Shown piece by piece: positions 34,585 through 43,447 of a stretch of DNA of 64,000 bases. The notes under the pieces are model-generated. The model was not told where the DNA came from and did no database searches. It saw only the letters and a program-made list of their open reading frames with translations. A program made the position numbers and the translations under genes. The stretch's first letter is position 1, and each line of letters begins with the position of its first letter. Source of the stretch: Aquiflexum balticum DSM 16537 (GTDB taxonomy: Bacteria > Bacteroidota > Bacteroidia > Cytophagales > Cyclobacteriaceae); the NCBI RefSeq assembly GCF_900176595.1, contig NZ_LT838813.1:372001-436000 (forward strand), given 5' to 3'.

Positions 34585-36510
34585 ATGAAGCATATTGCTG
34601 TATATCTGGTTTTGACGGTCTTACTGATTAGTTCCTGCACCAGTTTGTACCAAAAAGGACAAAACCAGTTTCAAGAAGGCGATTATCAGCTTGCCATAAG
34701 TTCATTTTCCAAAATATTGGAAGAAGATCCTGAAAACAAAGAAGCTAATCTTTATGTGGCAGAAAGCTATCGCTTGACCAATCGGATTGAACAATCCAAA
34801 CCATACTATGAAAAAGTGGCTATGGAAGAGGAAACTTTTGATACATATTTTAGGCTCGGTCAAAGTCTGAAAAGCCAAGGCCAGTATGAAGAAGCAAAAG
34901 AAGCCTATTCAAAAGCCAAAAATCTGACGCTTGATGACAACTATCTGAGAATATTGAGCCGGGAAATAGACAATTTGAACAAACTGGATGAAATTGTAGA
35001 CTATTTTCCATTTATGGAAGTTGAAAATTATAAGCTGCTGAATACACCCTTAGCAGAATATTCTCCCATAGCTAATGAAGGTTTTTTATATTTCACGAGT
35101 AATAGACAAAGTAGCGGAATTTATTTGGCAACAGGCACTCCTTATCTGAAAATGTTCAGAACCAGGGTAGAAGGAATTAAAGTCGATGTTCAGAATGTAC
35201 AGGCCCTACCGGAATTTCGAAATGAAGACAATCTCAATCAAGGATCTTTAGCCATCAGCCCTGATGGCAATACCTTAATTTATGCAAGGGCCAATTCAAG
35301 GTCTCCAAAAGATTTACCCGATGTACAGCTTTTTGCCTCCTATTTTAGAGGTGGGGGTTTTACCCAACCGATTTGGATGCCGGTCAATGAGGATGAATTT
35401 TACACCAATACTACTCCTGCCTTTAGTCCGGATGGAAATGAATTATACTTTGCCTCGCTACGCCCTGAAGGTTTGGGTGGCTTTGATCTTTACAAAGCCA
35501 CTAAATTGGCTAATGGTGATTTCGGGAATGCCGTAAGACTTGGAGTTCCTATTAATACCTCGGGCAATGAAATGTTTCCTTACGTGGCCTCTGATGGCAA
35601 ACTTTTCTTTGCTTCCGACGGTCATGCCGGTTTTGGGAAATTGGATCTTTTTGTAGCAGAAAATACTGAACAAGGATGGGTGGTAAAAAACCTTGGACCA
35701 AACATCAATACTGTTGCCGATGATTTTGGCATTTTCTTCACCAAGTATCCGACCGAAGGATTTCTTTCTTCCAACAGAGAAGGCGGAATGGGAGATGATG
35801 ACATTTATTATTTTGAAGATAAAACCCCTAAACCAAAAATTGTCAATGTGTTGCTTAATGTAACCACTAAAGAAACTGATGATAGTGGGGCAGAAAAAAT
35901 CCTACCTCAGACACGCGTGGTCCTATATGATAATACGAATAAAAATATTGGTGGGGATTTTTCAAATCAAAACGGCAGGTTAAGATTTACTTTGGCACCT
36001 GATCAGAATTTCTCCATTATTGCCTCTAAAAGCGGATATTTTGCGAAGAGTATTACTTATAGCACAATCGGGAAAACTCCAAGAACAGAAGACCTTATTC
36101 AGGAAGTCACCAATATAACTTTGGATACCACTATAGTATTGGAACCATTGATTCTGGAAAGATCCATAGTATTGGATAACATCTATTATGATTTGGATAA
36201 AGCCGATATCAGGCCTGATGCTGCCTTGGAATTGAACAAATTGGTCAAAATCCTAAAGGATAATCCTTCTATCAGGATTGAACTTAGTTCACACACTGAT
36301 GATAGGGCAAGTGATTCCTATAACGATGCCTTATCACAAAGAAGAGCGGAATCAGCTGTCGCCTATATGGTTTCACAGGGGATTGATGAGAGCAGACTAG
36401 TAGCCAAAGGCTATGGAAAACGTCAATTGATCATTGCCAATGCTACCACCGAGGAAGAACATCAGACCAATAGAAGAACTGAATTTAAGGTAATTGAAAT
36501 AAAGGAATGA
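34585..36510 (+). CDS. porE: PorE-like OmpA-family lipoprotein (TPR, propeller, regulatory domain, OmpA)
   Basis: The lipoprotein signal ends LLISSC, so the mature protein is lipid-anchored. Four modules follow: TPRs (about residues 20-130), a PD40/WD40-like propeller (about 145-410, with repeats such as SPDGNTLIYARANS and SPDGNELYFASLRPEG), a carboxypeptidase-regulatory-like domain (about 420-515) and a C-terminal OmpA peptidoglycan-binding domain (IRIELSSHTDDRAS, RRAESAVAYMVSQGI). This order matches PorE, the peptidoglycan anchor of the type IX secretion system. The frame opens at a TTG at 34573, but the ATG at 34585 gives the better signal. Confidence 0.8.
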   Translation: MKHIAVYLVLTVLLISSCTSLYQKGQNQFQEGDYQLAISSFSKILEEDPENKEANLYVAESYRLTNRIEQSKPYYEKVAMEEETFDTYFRLGQSLKSQGQYEEAKEAYSKAKNLTLDDNYLRILSREIDNLNKLDEIVDYFPFMEVENYKLLNTPLAEYSPIANEGFLYFTSNRQSSGIYLATGTPYLKMFRTRVEGIKVDVQNVQALPEFRNEDNLNQGSLAISPDGNTLIYARANSRSPKDLPDVQLFASYFRGGGFTQPIWMPVNEDEFYTNTTPAFSPDGNELYFASLRPEGLGGFDLYKATKLANGDFGNAVRLGVPINTSGNEMFPYVASDGKLFFASDGHAGFGKLDLFVAENTEQGWVVKNLGPNINTVADDFGIFFTKYPTEGFLSSNREGGMGDDDIYYFEDKTPKPKIVNVLLNVTTKETDDSGAEKILPQTRVVLYDNTNKNIGGDFSNQNGRLRFTLAPDQNFSIIASKSGYFAKSITYSTIGKTPRTEDLIQEVTNITLDTTIVLEPLILERSIVLDNIYYDLDKADIRPDAALELNKLVKILKDNPSIRIELSSHTDDRASDSYNDALSQRRAESAVAYMVSQGIDESRLVAKGYGKRQLIIANATTEEEHQTNRRTEFKVIEIKE

Positions 36511-36609
36511 TACTTGCAAATGAATACAGTGTAGAAAGGAGTACCAGTTATTCTGTTGATAAAGTCAGGTACAGATTTTAAATTTTGACAATATTAAAAT
36601 AATTCAACG

Positions 36610-36825
36610 ATGGAAACAGTTTTAGTACAAATCAATAATCAAAAGGCTTACAAGCTTTTAGAGGATTTGGAAGATTTAAATATTATCAAAGTTCTTAAAA
36701 AAAATATTCAACCACAGGAAAAACTTTCTGAAAAGTATGCTGGAAAGCTACCATCTGATGTGGCTGACGAACTTCAAAATTATGTAACACGAAGCCGTAA
36801 CGAATGGAACAACCGCAGTATTTAA
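36610..36825 (+). CDS. Putative antitoxin of a VapBC-type pair
   Basis: A 71-residue acidic protein without membrane segments. The C-terminal part (YVTRSRNEWNNRSI) overlaps the PIN-toxin start by 22 bp. Antitoxins of this phylum with such short length and position usually bind the toxin by the C-terminus. No DNA-binding fold is obvious in the N-terminus (METVLVQINNQKAYKLLEDL). Confidence 0.75.
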   Translation: METVLVQINNQKAYKLLEDLEDLNIIKVLKKNIQPQEKLSEKYAGKLPSDVADELQNYVTRSRNEWNNRSI

Positions 36826-37193
36826 TTGATACCAATGCAGTAATTGATTACCTGGGCAATAAACTTCCTGCTTCAGGAATGATTTTTTTGAATGGCATTA
36901 TTGATGTCATTCCAAATATTTCGGTAGTAACCAAAATTGAATTATTGGGCTTTAATTCTCTTGATGAACATAACAAAACTATTTCTAATTTCATTAATGA
37001 TGCTGCTGTTTTGAATTTGACAGACAATGTAGTAGAAGCTACAATTGAAATCCGTAAAAAACGCAAAACTAAATTACCCGATGCCATCATTGCAGCTACG
37101 GCATTAGTCTTTGATTTAGTTCTAATCTCTCGCAATATATCAGACTTTAAAAATATTGATGGGTTAAAGATTATTGACCCACATAGTTTGTAA
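36804..37193 (+). CDS. PIN-domain ribonuclease toxin (VapC-like)
   Basis: The 129-residue PIN domain has the acidic residues of an active site: D in LIDTNAVIDYL (near residue 9), E in TKIELLGF (near 46), D in KLPDAIIAATAL (near 93) and D in SRNISDFKNI (near 114). PIN toxins cleave RNA, commonly tRNA. It is preceded by and overlapped with the antitoxin gene. The pair sits as an island between the PorE-like gene and the NTF2-like gene. Confidence 0.9.
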   Translation: MEQPQYLIDTNAVIDYLGNKLPASGMIFLNGIIDVIPNISVVTKIELLGFNSLDEHNKTISNFINDAAVLNLTDNVVEATIEIRKKRKTKLPDAIIAATALVFDLVLISRNISDFKNIDGLKIIDPHSL

Positions 37194-37407
37194 AACAATA
37201 TTTACTGCATTTCCAATAACCGATTTTTAATTCTTCTTTTAGCTTGGAACTTTAATAATTTTCTTTTAAAAACAGAGGCACAATAAGCCTGATTAGGTGT
37301 AGAATAATCTTTGAATTGGTTGGGTGTATTACTGTATCTGGATGCTATTACACCCTCTATTATTCAAACATACTCGGAATTTCAAAGATATTAGTAAATT
37401 TTAAACA

Positions 37408-37863
37408 CTAAATCCCACAGTTCTTTCTCCTTGTATCAATAATATAAATGATTTTCCACCCGTCAATTGTTTTGATCAGCTGAAAAGAATTTACACCGCA
37501 ATGACTGAAAACATCATTGACATAAAACTCAAATGGAGTCCAGGCGGTTGCCATGTGACCGTCAACTTTAATCTGGTAGTCCAAGATCCTTTCATTAAGA
37601 ACAGTGCCTTCAGGAGTATTCATAACTCTATTCAAAAAATCCGCAACTGAATTGGAGGCAATTGTTGAACCTGATTCCGCATGGACAACTGTCTGCATGA
37701 TGGCATCAGGATGAAAAGCATTTCTCAATAATTCTTCTTGCTTATTTTTCATCCCTTCAAAAAGAGAGACAATCACCTGCTCTACTGCAATTTCTTCCTG
37801 CGCGATCAATGGCGTCATGAAGAAAAACAAAAATCCCGATAATAGTATTAAATGCTTTTTCAT
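37408..37863 (-). CDS. Exported NTF2-like (lumazine-binding/SnoaL-type) protein
   Basis: The 151-residue protein has a signal peptide (about 1-21, ending LIAQ) and an NTF2-fold pattern: helix VIVSLFEGMKNKQEELLRNAFHPDA, a beta-sheet part with ATAWTPFEFYVNDVFSHCGVNSFQL and IDGWKIIYIIDTRRK. It is of the small-molecule-binding type without clear catalytic residues. It overlaps the DUF2807 gene by 4 bp and is its downstream operon partner. Confidence 0.8.
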   Translation of the reverse strand: MKKHLILLSGFLFFFMTPLIAQEEIAVEQVIVSLFEGMKNKQEELLRNAFHPDAIMQTVVHAESGSTIASNSVADFLNRVMNTPEGTVLNERILDYQIKVDGHMATAWTPFEFYVNDVFSHCGVNSFQLIKTIDGWKIIYIIDTRRKNCGI

Positions 37864-38546
37864 CTTTTCTGAATAGATCCTCCTGTACTTGATTTTACAT
37901 CCAACTGTTTCGGATTTCCGCCATAAAAAACTTTAGCAGCTGTGGCAACAGAACCCTCCAATGAATTGATCGCATCAAAACTGACATTTGCGGCAGTATT
38001 TGCCTGTACATTTACTTGATCACCTGTTAGCTTCTTCCCATCAACTTCTGCATTGGTGAAAGCCTTTATATTAAGTTCTTCTGCTTTTCCACTCACAAAA
38101 ATTCTAGCATTGGTTGCAGCGGTAATGTGTAATATATCTGACTGCATTTCCGCTTCCAAATAAGAACTGTTTGTAGCTGATAAATATGCTTCCCGGGCGA
38201 CTATGGGGTTTTTAGAAACAACACGGGCACTTGTATTGGCTTCTATACCCAACAATTCAACATAAGTCACAACCACAGTGACTGAAGGATTTCTATAGTT
38301 TCCTTTGGCCAATTTTATTTCAAGCGTTTCACCTACAACGGCCGTTTCAACTTTTCCAACGTCTATGCCGGAAACTTTTATTGTCACCTGATTTTCATCA
38401 CCTTTTACCAATTCAGCTTTGATCGAATTGGAAACTTTGATGGTATTAAAATCCCGTAATTTTCTCGTATCGGTATCTGATTGACCTTTGGCCAGTCCAA
38501 CGAATAAAATTACTAACATTAAAACGAGTTTCGCTGATTTTTTCAT
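37860..38546 (-). CDS. DUF2807 head-GIN-domain exported protein
   Basis: The 228-residue protein has a signal peptide (about 1-21, GLAKGQ) and a repetitive right-handed beta-helix-like region. Its start DFNTIKVSNSIKAELVKGDE is diagnostic of the DUF2807 (putative auto-transporter adhesin, head GIN) domain. Surface or periplasmic location is likely; function unknown. Its stop overlaps the next gene start (ATGA), so the two are co-translated, with the SDR gene just upstream. Confidence 0.87.
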   Translation of the reverse strand: MKKSAKLVLMLVILFVGLAKGQSDTDTRKLRDFNTIKVSNSIKAELVKGDENQVTIKVSGIDVGKVETAVVGETLEIKLAKGNYRNPSVTVVVTYVELLGIEANTSARVVSKNPIVAREAYLSATNSSYLEAEMQSDILHITAATNARIFVSGKAEELNIKAFTNAEVDGKKLTGDQVNVQANTAANVSFDAINSLEGSVATAAKVFYGGNPKQLDVKSSTGGSIQKR

Positions 38547-38561
38547 TTTGATTAAATTTGG

Positions 38562-39239
38562 TTAAACGCCTCCATATAATTTGAAAGTTGTATTCCTAAG
38601 CGCAGGATTATTGACTGCATAATGCATCGCCTCAGCTATTTCAAATGGACTGACCCACTTGGAAAAATCTGAATCCGGCATAGATTCACGGTTTTGAGGA
38701 GTATCGATTATACTCGGCACAAAAATATGTGCCCTAATTTTAGAACCCTCAGTTTCCTCCGCTACAAACTTCGATAATTCTACCACCAACCGTTTGCTCA
38801 AAGCATATGCCACAACGCTTTTTCCGTCTTTTGGTTGCAATGCCGGTCTTGCTCCGATAAAAAGAAAATTGCCAAAATCTGCTTTTTTCATAACTGGAAG
38901 GAAGTTTTTAACCATATTGAAGGTTGAATAAAAATTTAATTTTAACATTTTTTCAAAGTCCATTAAACCTGTTTCTTCTATTCCGCCGGTAGCAAACCCG
39001 CCCACCAATAATGCAATGGCATCCACTTCTCCATATTGCATGTGATATTCACTTGCAAAAGCCGATACTGCTTTTTCATCAGTGACATCTAACTCATAGA
39101 CATCATCTGCTTCTTCCACTTCCTCTCCGGATTCCGGTAGAATTGTAGCGATGACTCTATATCCCTCACGTTTGAATTTTTCCACAACAGCCTTTCCCAG
39201 GTTTCCTGCAGCCCCGGTGATAATAATATTCCGTTCCAT
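38562..39239 (-). CDS. SDR-family oxidoreductase
   Basis: The 225-residue protein has a Rossmann NAD(P) motif GAAGNLGKA (near residues 8-16), LLVGGFA near 78, and the active-site YALSK (Y near 150, K near 154). The serine expected before YxxxK lies in FLFIGARPA-like sequence, where Gly/Ala replaces the usual Ser. It is upstream of DUF2807 with 15 bp spacing. Substrate unknown. Confidence 0.9.
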   Translation of the reverse strand: MERNIIITGAAGNLGKAVVEKFKREGYRVIATILPESGEEVEEADDVYELDVTDEKAVSAFASEYHMQYGEVDAIALLVGGFATGGIEETGLMDFEKMLKLNFYSTFNMVKNFLPVMKKADFGNFLFIGARPALQPKDGKSVVAYALSKRLVVELSKFVAEETEGSKIRAHIFVPSIIDTPQNRESMPDSDFSKWVSPFEIAEAMHYAVNNPALRNTTFKLYGGV

Positions 39240-39295
39240 AAATAATTATTTTATGTTTGTATTCTTTTTATAGATTCCGATAATTTATTTTAACC

Positions 39296-40171
39296 ATGGA
39301 AACCAATATTTCCCCTTTCAAAAGTACTGAGACAAAGAAAAAAAGAATCTTTTTCCTTAAATTATTCCTTTATCTGGTATTGTTTTTTGGGAGTAAATTT
39401 TCCCCAATCGTTCAGGAATTTTTTAGTAATTACCCTGGAATGAACAGTTTATCCAAAGCTATTTTGTTTTTGCTTGGTGGTAATATCCTTATTTCTTTAG
39501 GCAGACTTATTACGGCCAGAATATATTTAAGCAAAGCTAAAGATGAAAAGTTTCACGGTAACTTCCTTCTTGGTATTTCATGGATTTCGAATATACTAAA
39601 TTCATTGGTTTTTGTCATTGCTTTGATGCTGGCTTTTGATATTCATCCTCTTGAATTCCTTACAAGTTTGACAATCGTTGCCGCAGCAATTGCTATTCTG
39701 AGCAAAGATTATGTCAACAGTATGATAAATGGTTTGATCATGATGTTTACGGATCAATTTTCATTGGGCGATACCATAAGAATCGGTGAGACTCAGGGCG
39801 TAATTGAGGATATTACCCTGCTGAATGTGGTAGTCAAACAAGAGGACGGGCATATGACAATTATTCCCAACAGCTTAATTTTGAACACCCAAGTGACCAA
39901 CTTCAAACATTTGGATCAAAAAAAAATCGAATTCATGATGGAATTACCCATAGGATTTAAATATGAAGTCTCAAAGATAAGGGAACTTTTAAACCAGACT
40001 TTTTCAGATAGATTAGCAAAAAAGGAGGTTTCTTTTCTTAACCTTTCCCTTCAGGCAATTCAAAAAGAAATCATGATTTTAAAAGTATCAATGGAAACTC
40101 CTGTCAACATCGCAAAAGAAGTTGAATCAGAACTACATCTTTTTTTAATCAACCTGCTGAATGAAAAATGA
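39296..40171 (+). CDS. MscS-family mechanosensitive channel
   Basis: The 291-residue protein has N-terminal membrane helices (three or four up to about residue 135). The MscS pore/beta-domain follows: SLTIVAAAIAILSKDYVNSM, then FTDQFSLGDTIRIGETQGVI and the IIPNSLILNTQVTNF motif. It forms a tension-gated pore in the inner membrane. Its stop overlaps the following alkyltransferase-like gene by 11 bp. Confidence 0.9.
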   Translation: METNISPFKSTETKKKRIFFLKLFLYLVLFFGSKFSPIVQEFFSNYPGMNSLSKAILFLLGGNILISLGRLITARIYLSKAKDEKFHGNFLLGISWISNILNSLVFVIALMLAFDIHPLEFLTSLTIVAAAIAILSKDYVNSMINGLIMMFTDQFSLGDTIRIGETQGVIEDITLLNVVVKQEDGHMTIIPNSLILNTQVTNFKHLDQKKIEFMMELPIGFKYEVSKIRELLNQTFSDRLAKKEVSFLNLSLQAIQKEIMILKVSMETPVNIAKEVESELHLFLINLLNEK

Positions 40172-40496
40172 AAATTATTTCGATTTGGTCTTTCAGGTGG
40201 TAAGACTTATCCCTGAGGGCAAAGTCACCTCTTATGGTGCCATTGCCAATTATCTAGGCCTGAAAAGTGGTGCAAGGATGGTTGGCTACGCTATGAACGC
40301 TTCGCATTCCCAAGTTGACATTCCTGCACATAGAGTGGTAAACAGAAATGGACTTCTTACGGGAAAGCACCATTTTGGAAATCCCAATGAAATGGAAAGG
40401 CTTCTGAAATTGGAGGGAATCAATGTAATTGAAGATAAAATCACAAACTTTGAAAATCACTTTTGGGATCCAAATTCACTTAAATTAGATGAATAA
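40161..40496 (+). CDS. Alkyltransferase-like protein (ATL), MGMT C-terminal fold without the active Cys
   Basis: The 111-residue protein matches the DNA-binding domain of O6-alkylguanine transferases: IPEGKVTSYGAIANYLGLKS (helix-turn-helix) and the active-site loop IPAHRVVNRNG. In true MGMT the loop is PCHRV; here Cys is Ala, so alkyl transfer cannot occur. ATL proteins bind O6-alkylguanine and flag it for nucleotide excision repair. It overlaps the mscS-type gene by 11 bp. Confidence 0.9.
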   Translation: MKNENYFDLVFQVVRLIPEGKVTSYGAIANYLGLKSGARMVGYAMNASHSQVDIPAHRVVNRNGLLTGKHHFGNPNEMERLLKLEGINVIEDKITNFENHFWDPNSLKLDE

Positions 40497-40607
40497 ACAC
40501 CTTTTTTAGCTTCAAAAAAGAAGAAAGTAGAAAAAAAATCAACATTTTTTTTAAAAATCGGCCAAATATGTATGCTTTTTGCAACAATTTCACAAAATCG
40601 TTTGATT

Positions 40608-40973
40608 ATGGAAACAGCATTAAAAAGTAACATTGCAGAAAATCTTAGAAAGCACCGTGTTTTAAGAGGATATACCCAAGAATACATTGCCGAATATTTA
40701 GGTAAAAAAGATTATACTGCCTATTCCAGGTATGAACAAGGGAGATCCAATCTTAAAATGGAAGATGCCATCAAATTGGCGGATTTGTACCAAGTAGATG
40801 TTCAAGAATTGATTTCAGTATCTCCAAAAGTCAATCAGTCTTTTGAAAACCAAAAGAAATCAAATGGATTGATTTCAATATTGGTCGATCTCGATGGCAG
40901 CAGCAGTACCCTTGAAAATAATATTATCAGGCTGAAAAAGATTAATGAATTAATTGCCAAGCAGGACCTTTGA
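40608..40973 (+). CDS. XRE-family helix-turn-helix regulator
   Basis: From the ATG at 40608 the protein has 121 residues. The N-terminal HTH (NIAENLRKHRVLRGYTQEYI, then YSRYEQGRSNLKMEDAIKLA) is a clear Cro/C1 domain. The C-terminus is a short tail with leucine-spaced residues (LENNIIRLKKINEL), possibly for dimer contact. An upstream ATG at 40572 adds 12 unconserved-looking residues. It is convergent with the symporter gene. Confidence 0.9.
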   Translation: METALKSNIAENLRKHRVLRGYTQEYIAEYLGKKDYTAYSRYEQGRSNLKMEDAIKLADLYQVDVQELISVSPKVNQSFENQKKSNGLISILVDLDGSSSTLENNIIRLKKINELIAKQDL

Positions 40974-40974
40974 T

Positions 40975-42417
40975 CTATCGCTTTCTTAACAAGTAAAGCC
41001 CTGTAAACATAAGAAGTCCGTTAAGAATCAATATTTCAAAACCAAATTTATAACCCCATAGCAATTTTTCAGAATTCTGGCTGATGATAAAAGCCAAAAC
41101 AGGTGCGGCTACAGCAAGGTAAGGAACTAATTTATCCTTGACTTGCCATTTTGTAAATAATCCAAAAGAATATAGCCCCAGTAATGGCCCATAGGTATAG
41201 CCTGCAATTATAAATACTGCATTGATTACACTTTGGTCATTTAACCATCGGAAAACAAGGATCACTACAAACATCAGTAAAGTGAATGAGATGTGAACCT
41301 GTTTTCGAACAGTTATCTGCCTATCCACTTCATACCTCTTTTCAATTTCAAGAAAGTCATAACAAAAAGAGGTAGTCAAGGCAGTCAAGGTAGAATCGGC
41401 ACTGGAATAAGCTGCCGCAGTAATCCCTAGGACAAAGACAATTCCTGCGAATGCAGTAAATTGCTGTGTTGCCAAAAAAGGATATAAATCATCGGACCTT
41501 ACCGGTAAAGCAATCCCGTTTGTTTCGGCATATAGGTAAAGTAAAAGGCCAAGTGAAAGAAACATAAGATTTACAAAAACAAGAATAATGGTAAACCAAA
41601 ACATGTTTTTCTGAGCATCACCTAAATTCCGACAAGTCAGGTTTTTTTGCATCATATCCTGATCCAATCCAGTCATAACAATTGTTATAAAAGCCCCTGA
41701 AGCAAATTGTTTAAAGAAATTGGTTCCTGATTTCCAATCCCAATTGAAGATTTCAGACCTTGAATCGGCAGCTATTGTTCCGATAAACTCAGAAATTTTC
41801 AAAATACCTAAATCTTTTCCAACCAGATAAATGCTGATTCCTACGGCCGAAAGCATAAAAAATGTTTGCAATGTATCAGTCCATACTACAGTTTTGATCC
41901 CGCCTTTGTGGGTATAGACCCATATCAAAGAAACAGTAATCAATACCGAAACCCAGAAGGGTATCCCCCAATTGTCAAAAAGAATTAGCTGTAAAACTCC
42001 CGCAACCAGAAATACACGGATAGAAGATCCGAGGGTTCTTGACAAAATAAAGAAAAATGCACCGGTTTTGTATGACCAAAATCCAAATCTACTTTCGAGA
42101 TAAGCGTAGATCGAAACAAGATTTAGCTTGTAATAAAGTGGTAATAAAACCTTTGCTATTACAAAATAACCTAATGTATATCCCAAAACGACTTGGAAAT
42201 AATAAAAATTTGTATTTCCTACCTCACCGGGAACAGAAATAAAAGTAACTCCTGATAAGGAAGCCCCGATCATTCCAAATGCAACCAAAAACCATGGAGA
42301 TTGCCTATCCCCTGTGAAAAATGTGTCCTTTGATACGTTTCTTGAAGTAAACCAGGAAATCAAAAACAATAGAACAAAATATGATGTTATGACGATTAAA
42401 ACTAAATTTGAATCCAT
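40975..42417 (-). CDS. Sodium:solute symporter family protein
   Basis: The 480-residue membrane protein has about 13 hydrophobic helices and SSS-family features: DTFFTGDRQSPWFLVAFGM near residue 33, GASLSGVTFISVPG, and the later GLDQDMMQKNLTCRN block with AAAYSSADSTLTALTTSFCYD near 360. It imports an organic solute with Na+; substrate not determinable. The frame is open to 42492, but starting at 42417 (MDSNLVLIVI) avoids overlap with the divergent clpS and removes an unhydrophobic tail. Confidence 0.92.
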   Translation of the reverse strand: MDSNLVLIVITSYFVLLFLISWFTSRNVSKDTFFTGDRQSPWFLVAFGMIGASLSGVTFISVPGEVGNTNFYYFQVVLGYTLGYFVIAKVLLPLYYKLNLVSIYAYLESRFGFWSYKTGAFFFILSRTLGSSIRVFLVAGVLQLILFDNWGIPFWVSVLITVSLIWVYTHKGGIKTVVWTDTLQTFFMLSAVGISIYLVGKDLGILKISEFIGTIAADSRSEIFNWDWKSGTNFFKQFASGAFITIVMTGLDQDMMQKNLTCRNLGDAQKNMFWFTIILVFVNLMFLSLGLLLYLYAETNGIALPVRSDDLYPFLATQQFTAFAGIVFVLGITAAAYSSADSTLTALTTSFCYDFLEIEKRYEVDRQITVRKQVHISFTLLMFVVILVFRWLNDQSVINAVFIIAGYTYGPLLGLYSFGLFTKWQVKDKLVPYLAVAAPVLAFIISQNSEKLLWGYKFGFEILILNGLLMFTGLYLLRKR

Positions 42418-42434
42418 ATATGATTTAAAGTCAA

Positions 42435-42466
42435 TTGTGCTAAGTTGTCTATAATTATTAAATTTG
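42435..42466 (+). promoter_or_regulatory. Candidate clpS-recR promoter
   Basis: TTG (42435-42437), 21-bp spacer, TAAATTTG (42459-42466). Transcription would begin about at the first clpS ATG (42471), so either the mRNA is leaderless or translation starts at the next ATG (42498). Confidence 0.5.
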
Positions 42467-42470
42467 CAAA

Positions 42471-42764
42471 ATGAATTTAAATACATACTCAAATCCCATG
42501 CTTCAAGAAGAAGATGTTTTGGTCGAGGAGCTGATAGATATCGAGGAATGCGAACTTGTGGTATTCAATGATGATTTCAATACTTTTGAACATGTCACCA
42601 AAGTCCTGATCAAAGTCTGTCAACACAGCGCTGAACAAGCCGAACAATGCACTTTGATCATACATTACAAAGGAAAATGTGCAGTGAAAAAGGGCAGTAG
42701 AGAAAAACTCAAACCTATGTGTCAGGCAATTTTGGATGCAGGTATTCAAGCTGCTGTTTTATAA
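42471..42764 (+). CDS. clpS: ATP-dependent Clp protease adaptor ClpS
   Basis: ClpS delivers N-degron substrates to ClpAP-type proteases. The 97-residue protein has the family core: ELVVFNDDFNTFEHVTKVLI (the NDD-containing N-degron pocket) and CTLIIHYKGKCAVKKGSREK. The first about 20 residues are an unstructured tail. Another ATG at 42498 (MLQEEDVLV) may be the true start, given the position of the predicted promoter. recR follows 12 bp downstream. Confidence 0.95.
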   Translation: MNLNTYSNPMLQEEDVLVEELIDIEECELVVFNDDFNTFEHVTKVLIKVCQHSAEQAEQCTLIIHYKGKCAVKKGSREKLKPMCQAILDAGIQAAVL

Positions 42765-42776
42765 TTTTTTATACCC

Positions 42777-43397
42777 GTGGAATATTCTTCCAAATTGATA
42801 GAAAACGCAGTAACTGAAATCAGCAGATTGCCTGGTATCGGTAAAAAAACTGCCATGAGATTAGCATTATATCTTCTTAAGCAAAAAGAATCTGTCAGCG
42901 ATGATCTTGCCGGTGCTATCACAGCATTAAGAAAAAATATTAAATATTGCAGCCTTTGCCATAATATATCGGATACAGAAATCTGCAGCATCTGCAATGG
43001 GAAAAGACGGGATAAAAGTTTGATCTGTGTAGTAGAGGACATCCCTGATGTACTTGCTATAGAGAACACTTCCCAATACAATGGACTTTATCATGTTTTG
43101 GGGGGAGTTATTTCTCCGATTCAAGGTATTGGCCCCGATGAACTCAAGATTGATTCTTTGATAAATAGAATCCTTAATTCACATGCTGAGGAAAAAGTAA
43201 AAGAAGTCATAATGGCACTTCCTGCCACCATGGAAGGAGACACAACTTCATTCTACATTAGCCGAAAGTTAAATGAACATCAGATAAAGGTAAGCACAAT
43301 CGCAAGGGGTATACCAATAGGCGGAGAATTGGAATTTACAGATGAAGTAACTTTGGGAAGAAGTATTCTTACCAGAGTAAAATATTCTCCTGATTGA
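42777..43397 (+). CDS. recR: Recombination mediator RecR
   Basis: RecR acts with RecO/RecF in loading RecA at gaps. The 206-residue protein has the helix-hairpin-helix ISRLPGIGKKTAMRLALYLL (near 14-33), a C4 zinc finger (CSLCHNISDTEICSIC, near 58-73) and the Toprim domain (CVVEDIPDVLAIE near 84, and HVLGGVISPIQGIGPDEL near 107). It starts with GTG at 42777; no in-frame ATG is at the expected position. Confidence 0.97.
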   Translation: MEYSSKLIENAVTEISRLPGIGKKTAMRLALYLLKQKESVSDDLAGAITALRKNIKYCSLCHNISDTEICSICNGKRRDKSLICVVEDIPDVLAIENTSQYNGLYHVLGGVISPIQGIGPDELKIDSLINRILNSHAEEKVKEVIMALPATMEGDTTSFYISRKLNEHQIKVSTIARGIPIGGELEFTDEVTLGRSILTRVKYSPD

Positions 43398-43405
43398 TAA
43401 TTTCC

Positions 43406-43436
43406 TTTGTCCAAATCAAAAGGCTTTCTATATTTG
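43406..43436 (+). promoter_or_regulatory. Promoter of the tRNA-Ala locus
   Basis: TTTG (43406-43409), 19-bp spacer, TATATTTG (43429-43436): an exact match to the Bacteroidota consensus, just after recR. The predicted start near 43443 lies 5 bp before the first 56-bp repeat, so the repeats are inside the transcript. Confidence 0.8.
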
Positions 43437-43447
43437 CAAACCCAAAT

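Noticed and set aside
36610-37193. Toxin-antitoxin pair as part of a larger defence or prophage island
   Set aside because: No integrase, phage or restriction genes flank it and the surrounding genes are ordinary chromosomal ones.
42418-42492. N-terminal extension of the sodium:solute symporter to 42492
   Set aside because: It overlaps the divergent clpS start and its sequence is not hydrophobic or family-like; the start at 42417 fits the first membrane helix.
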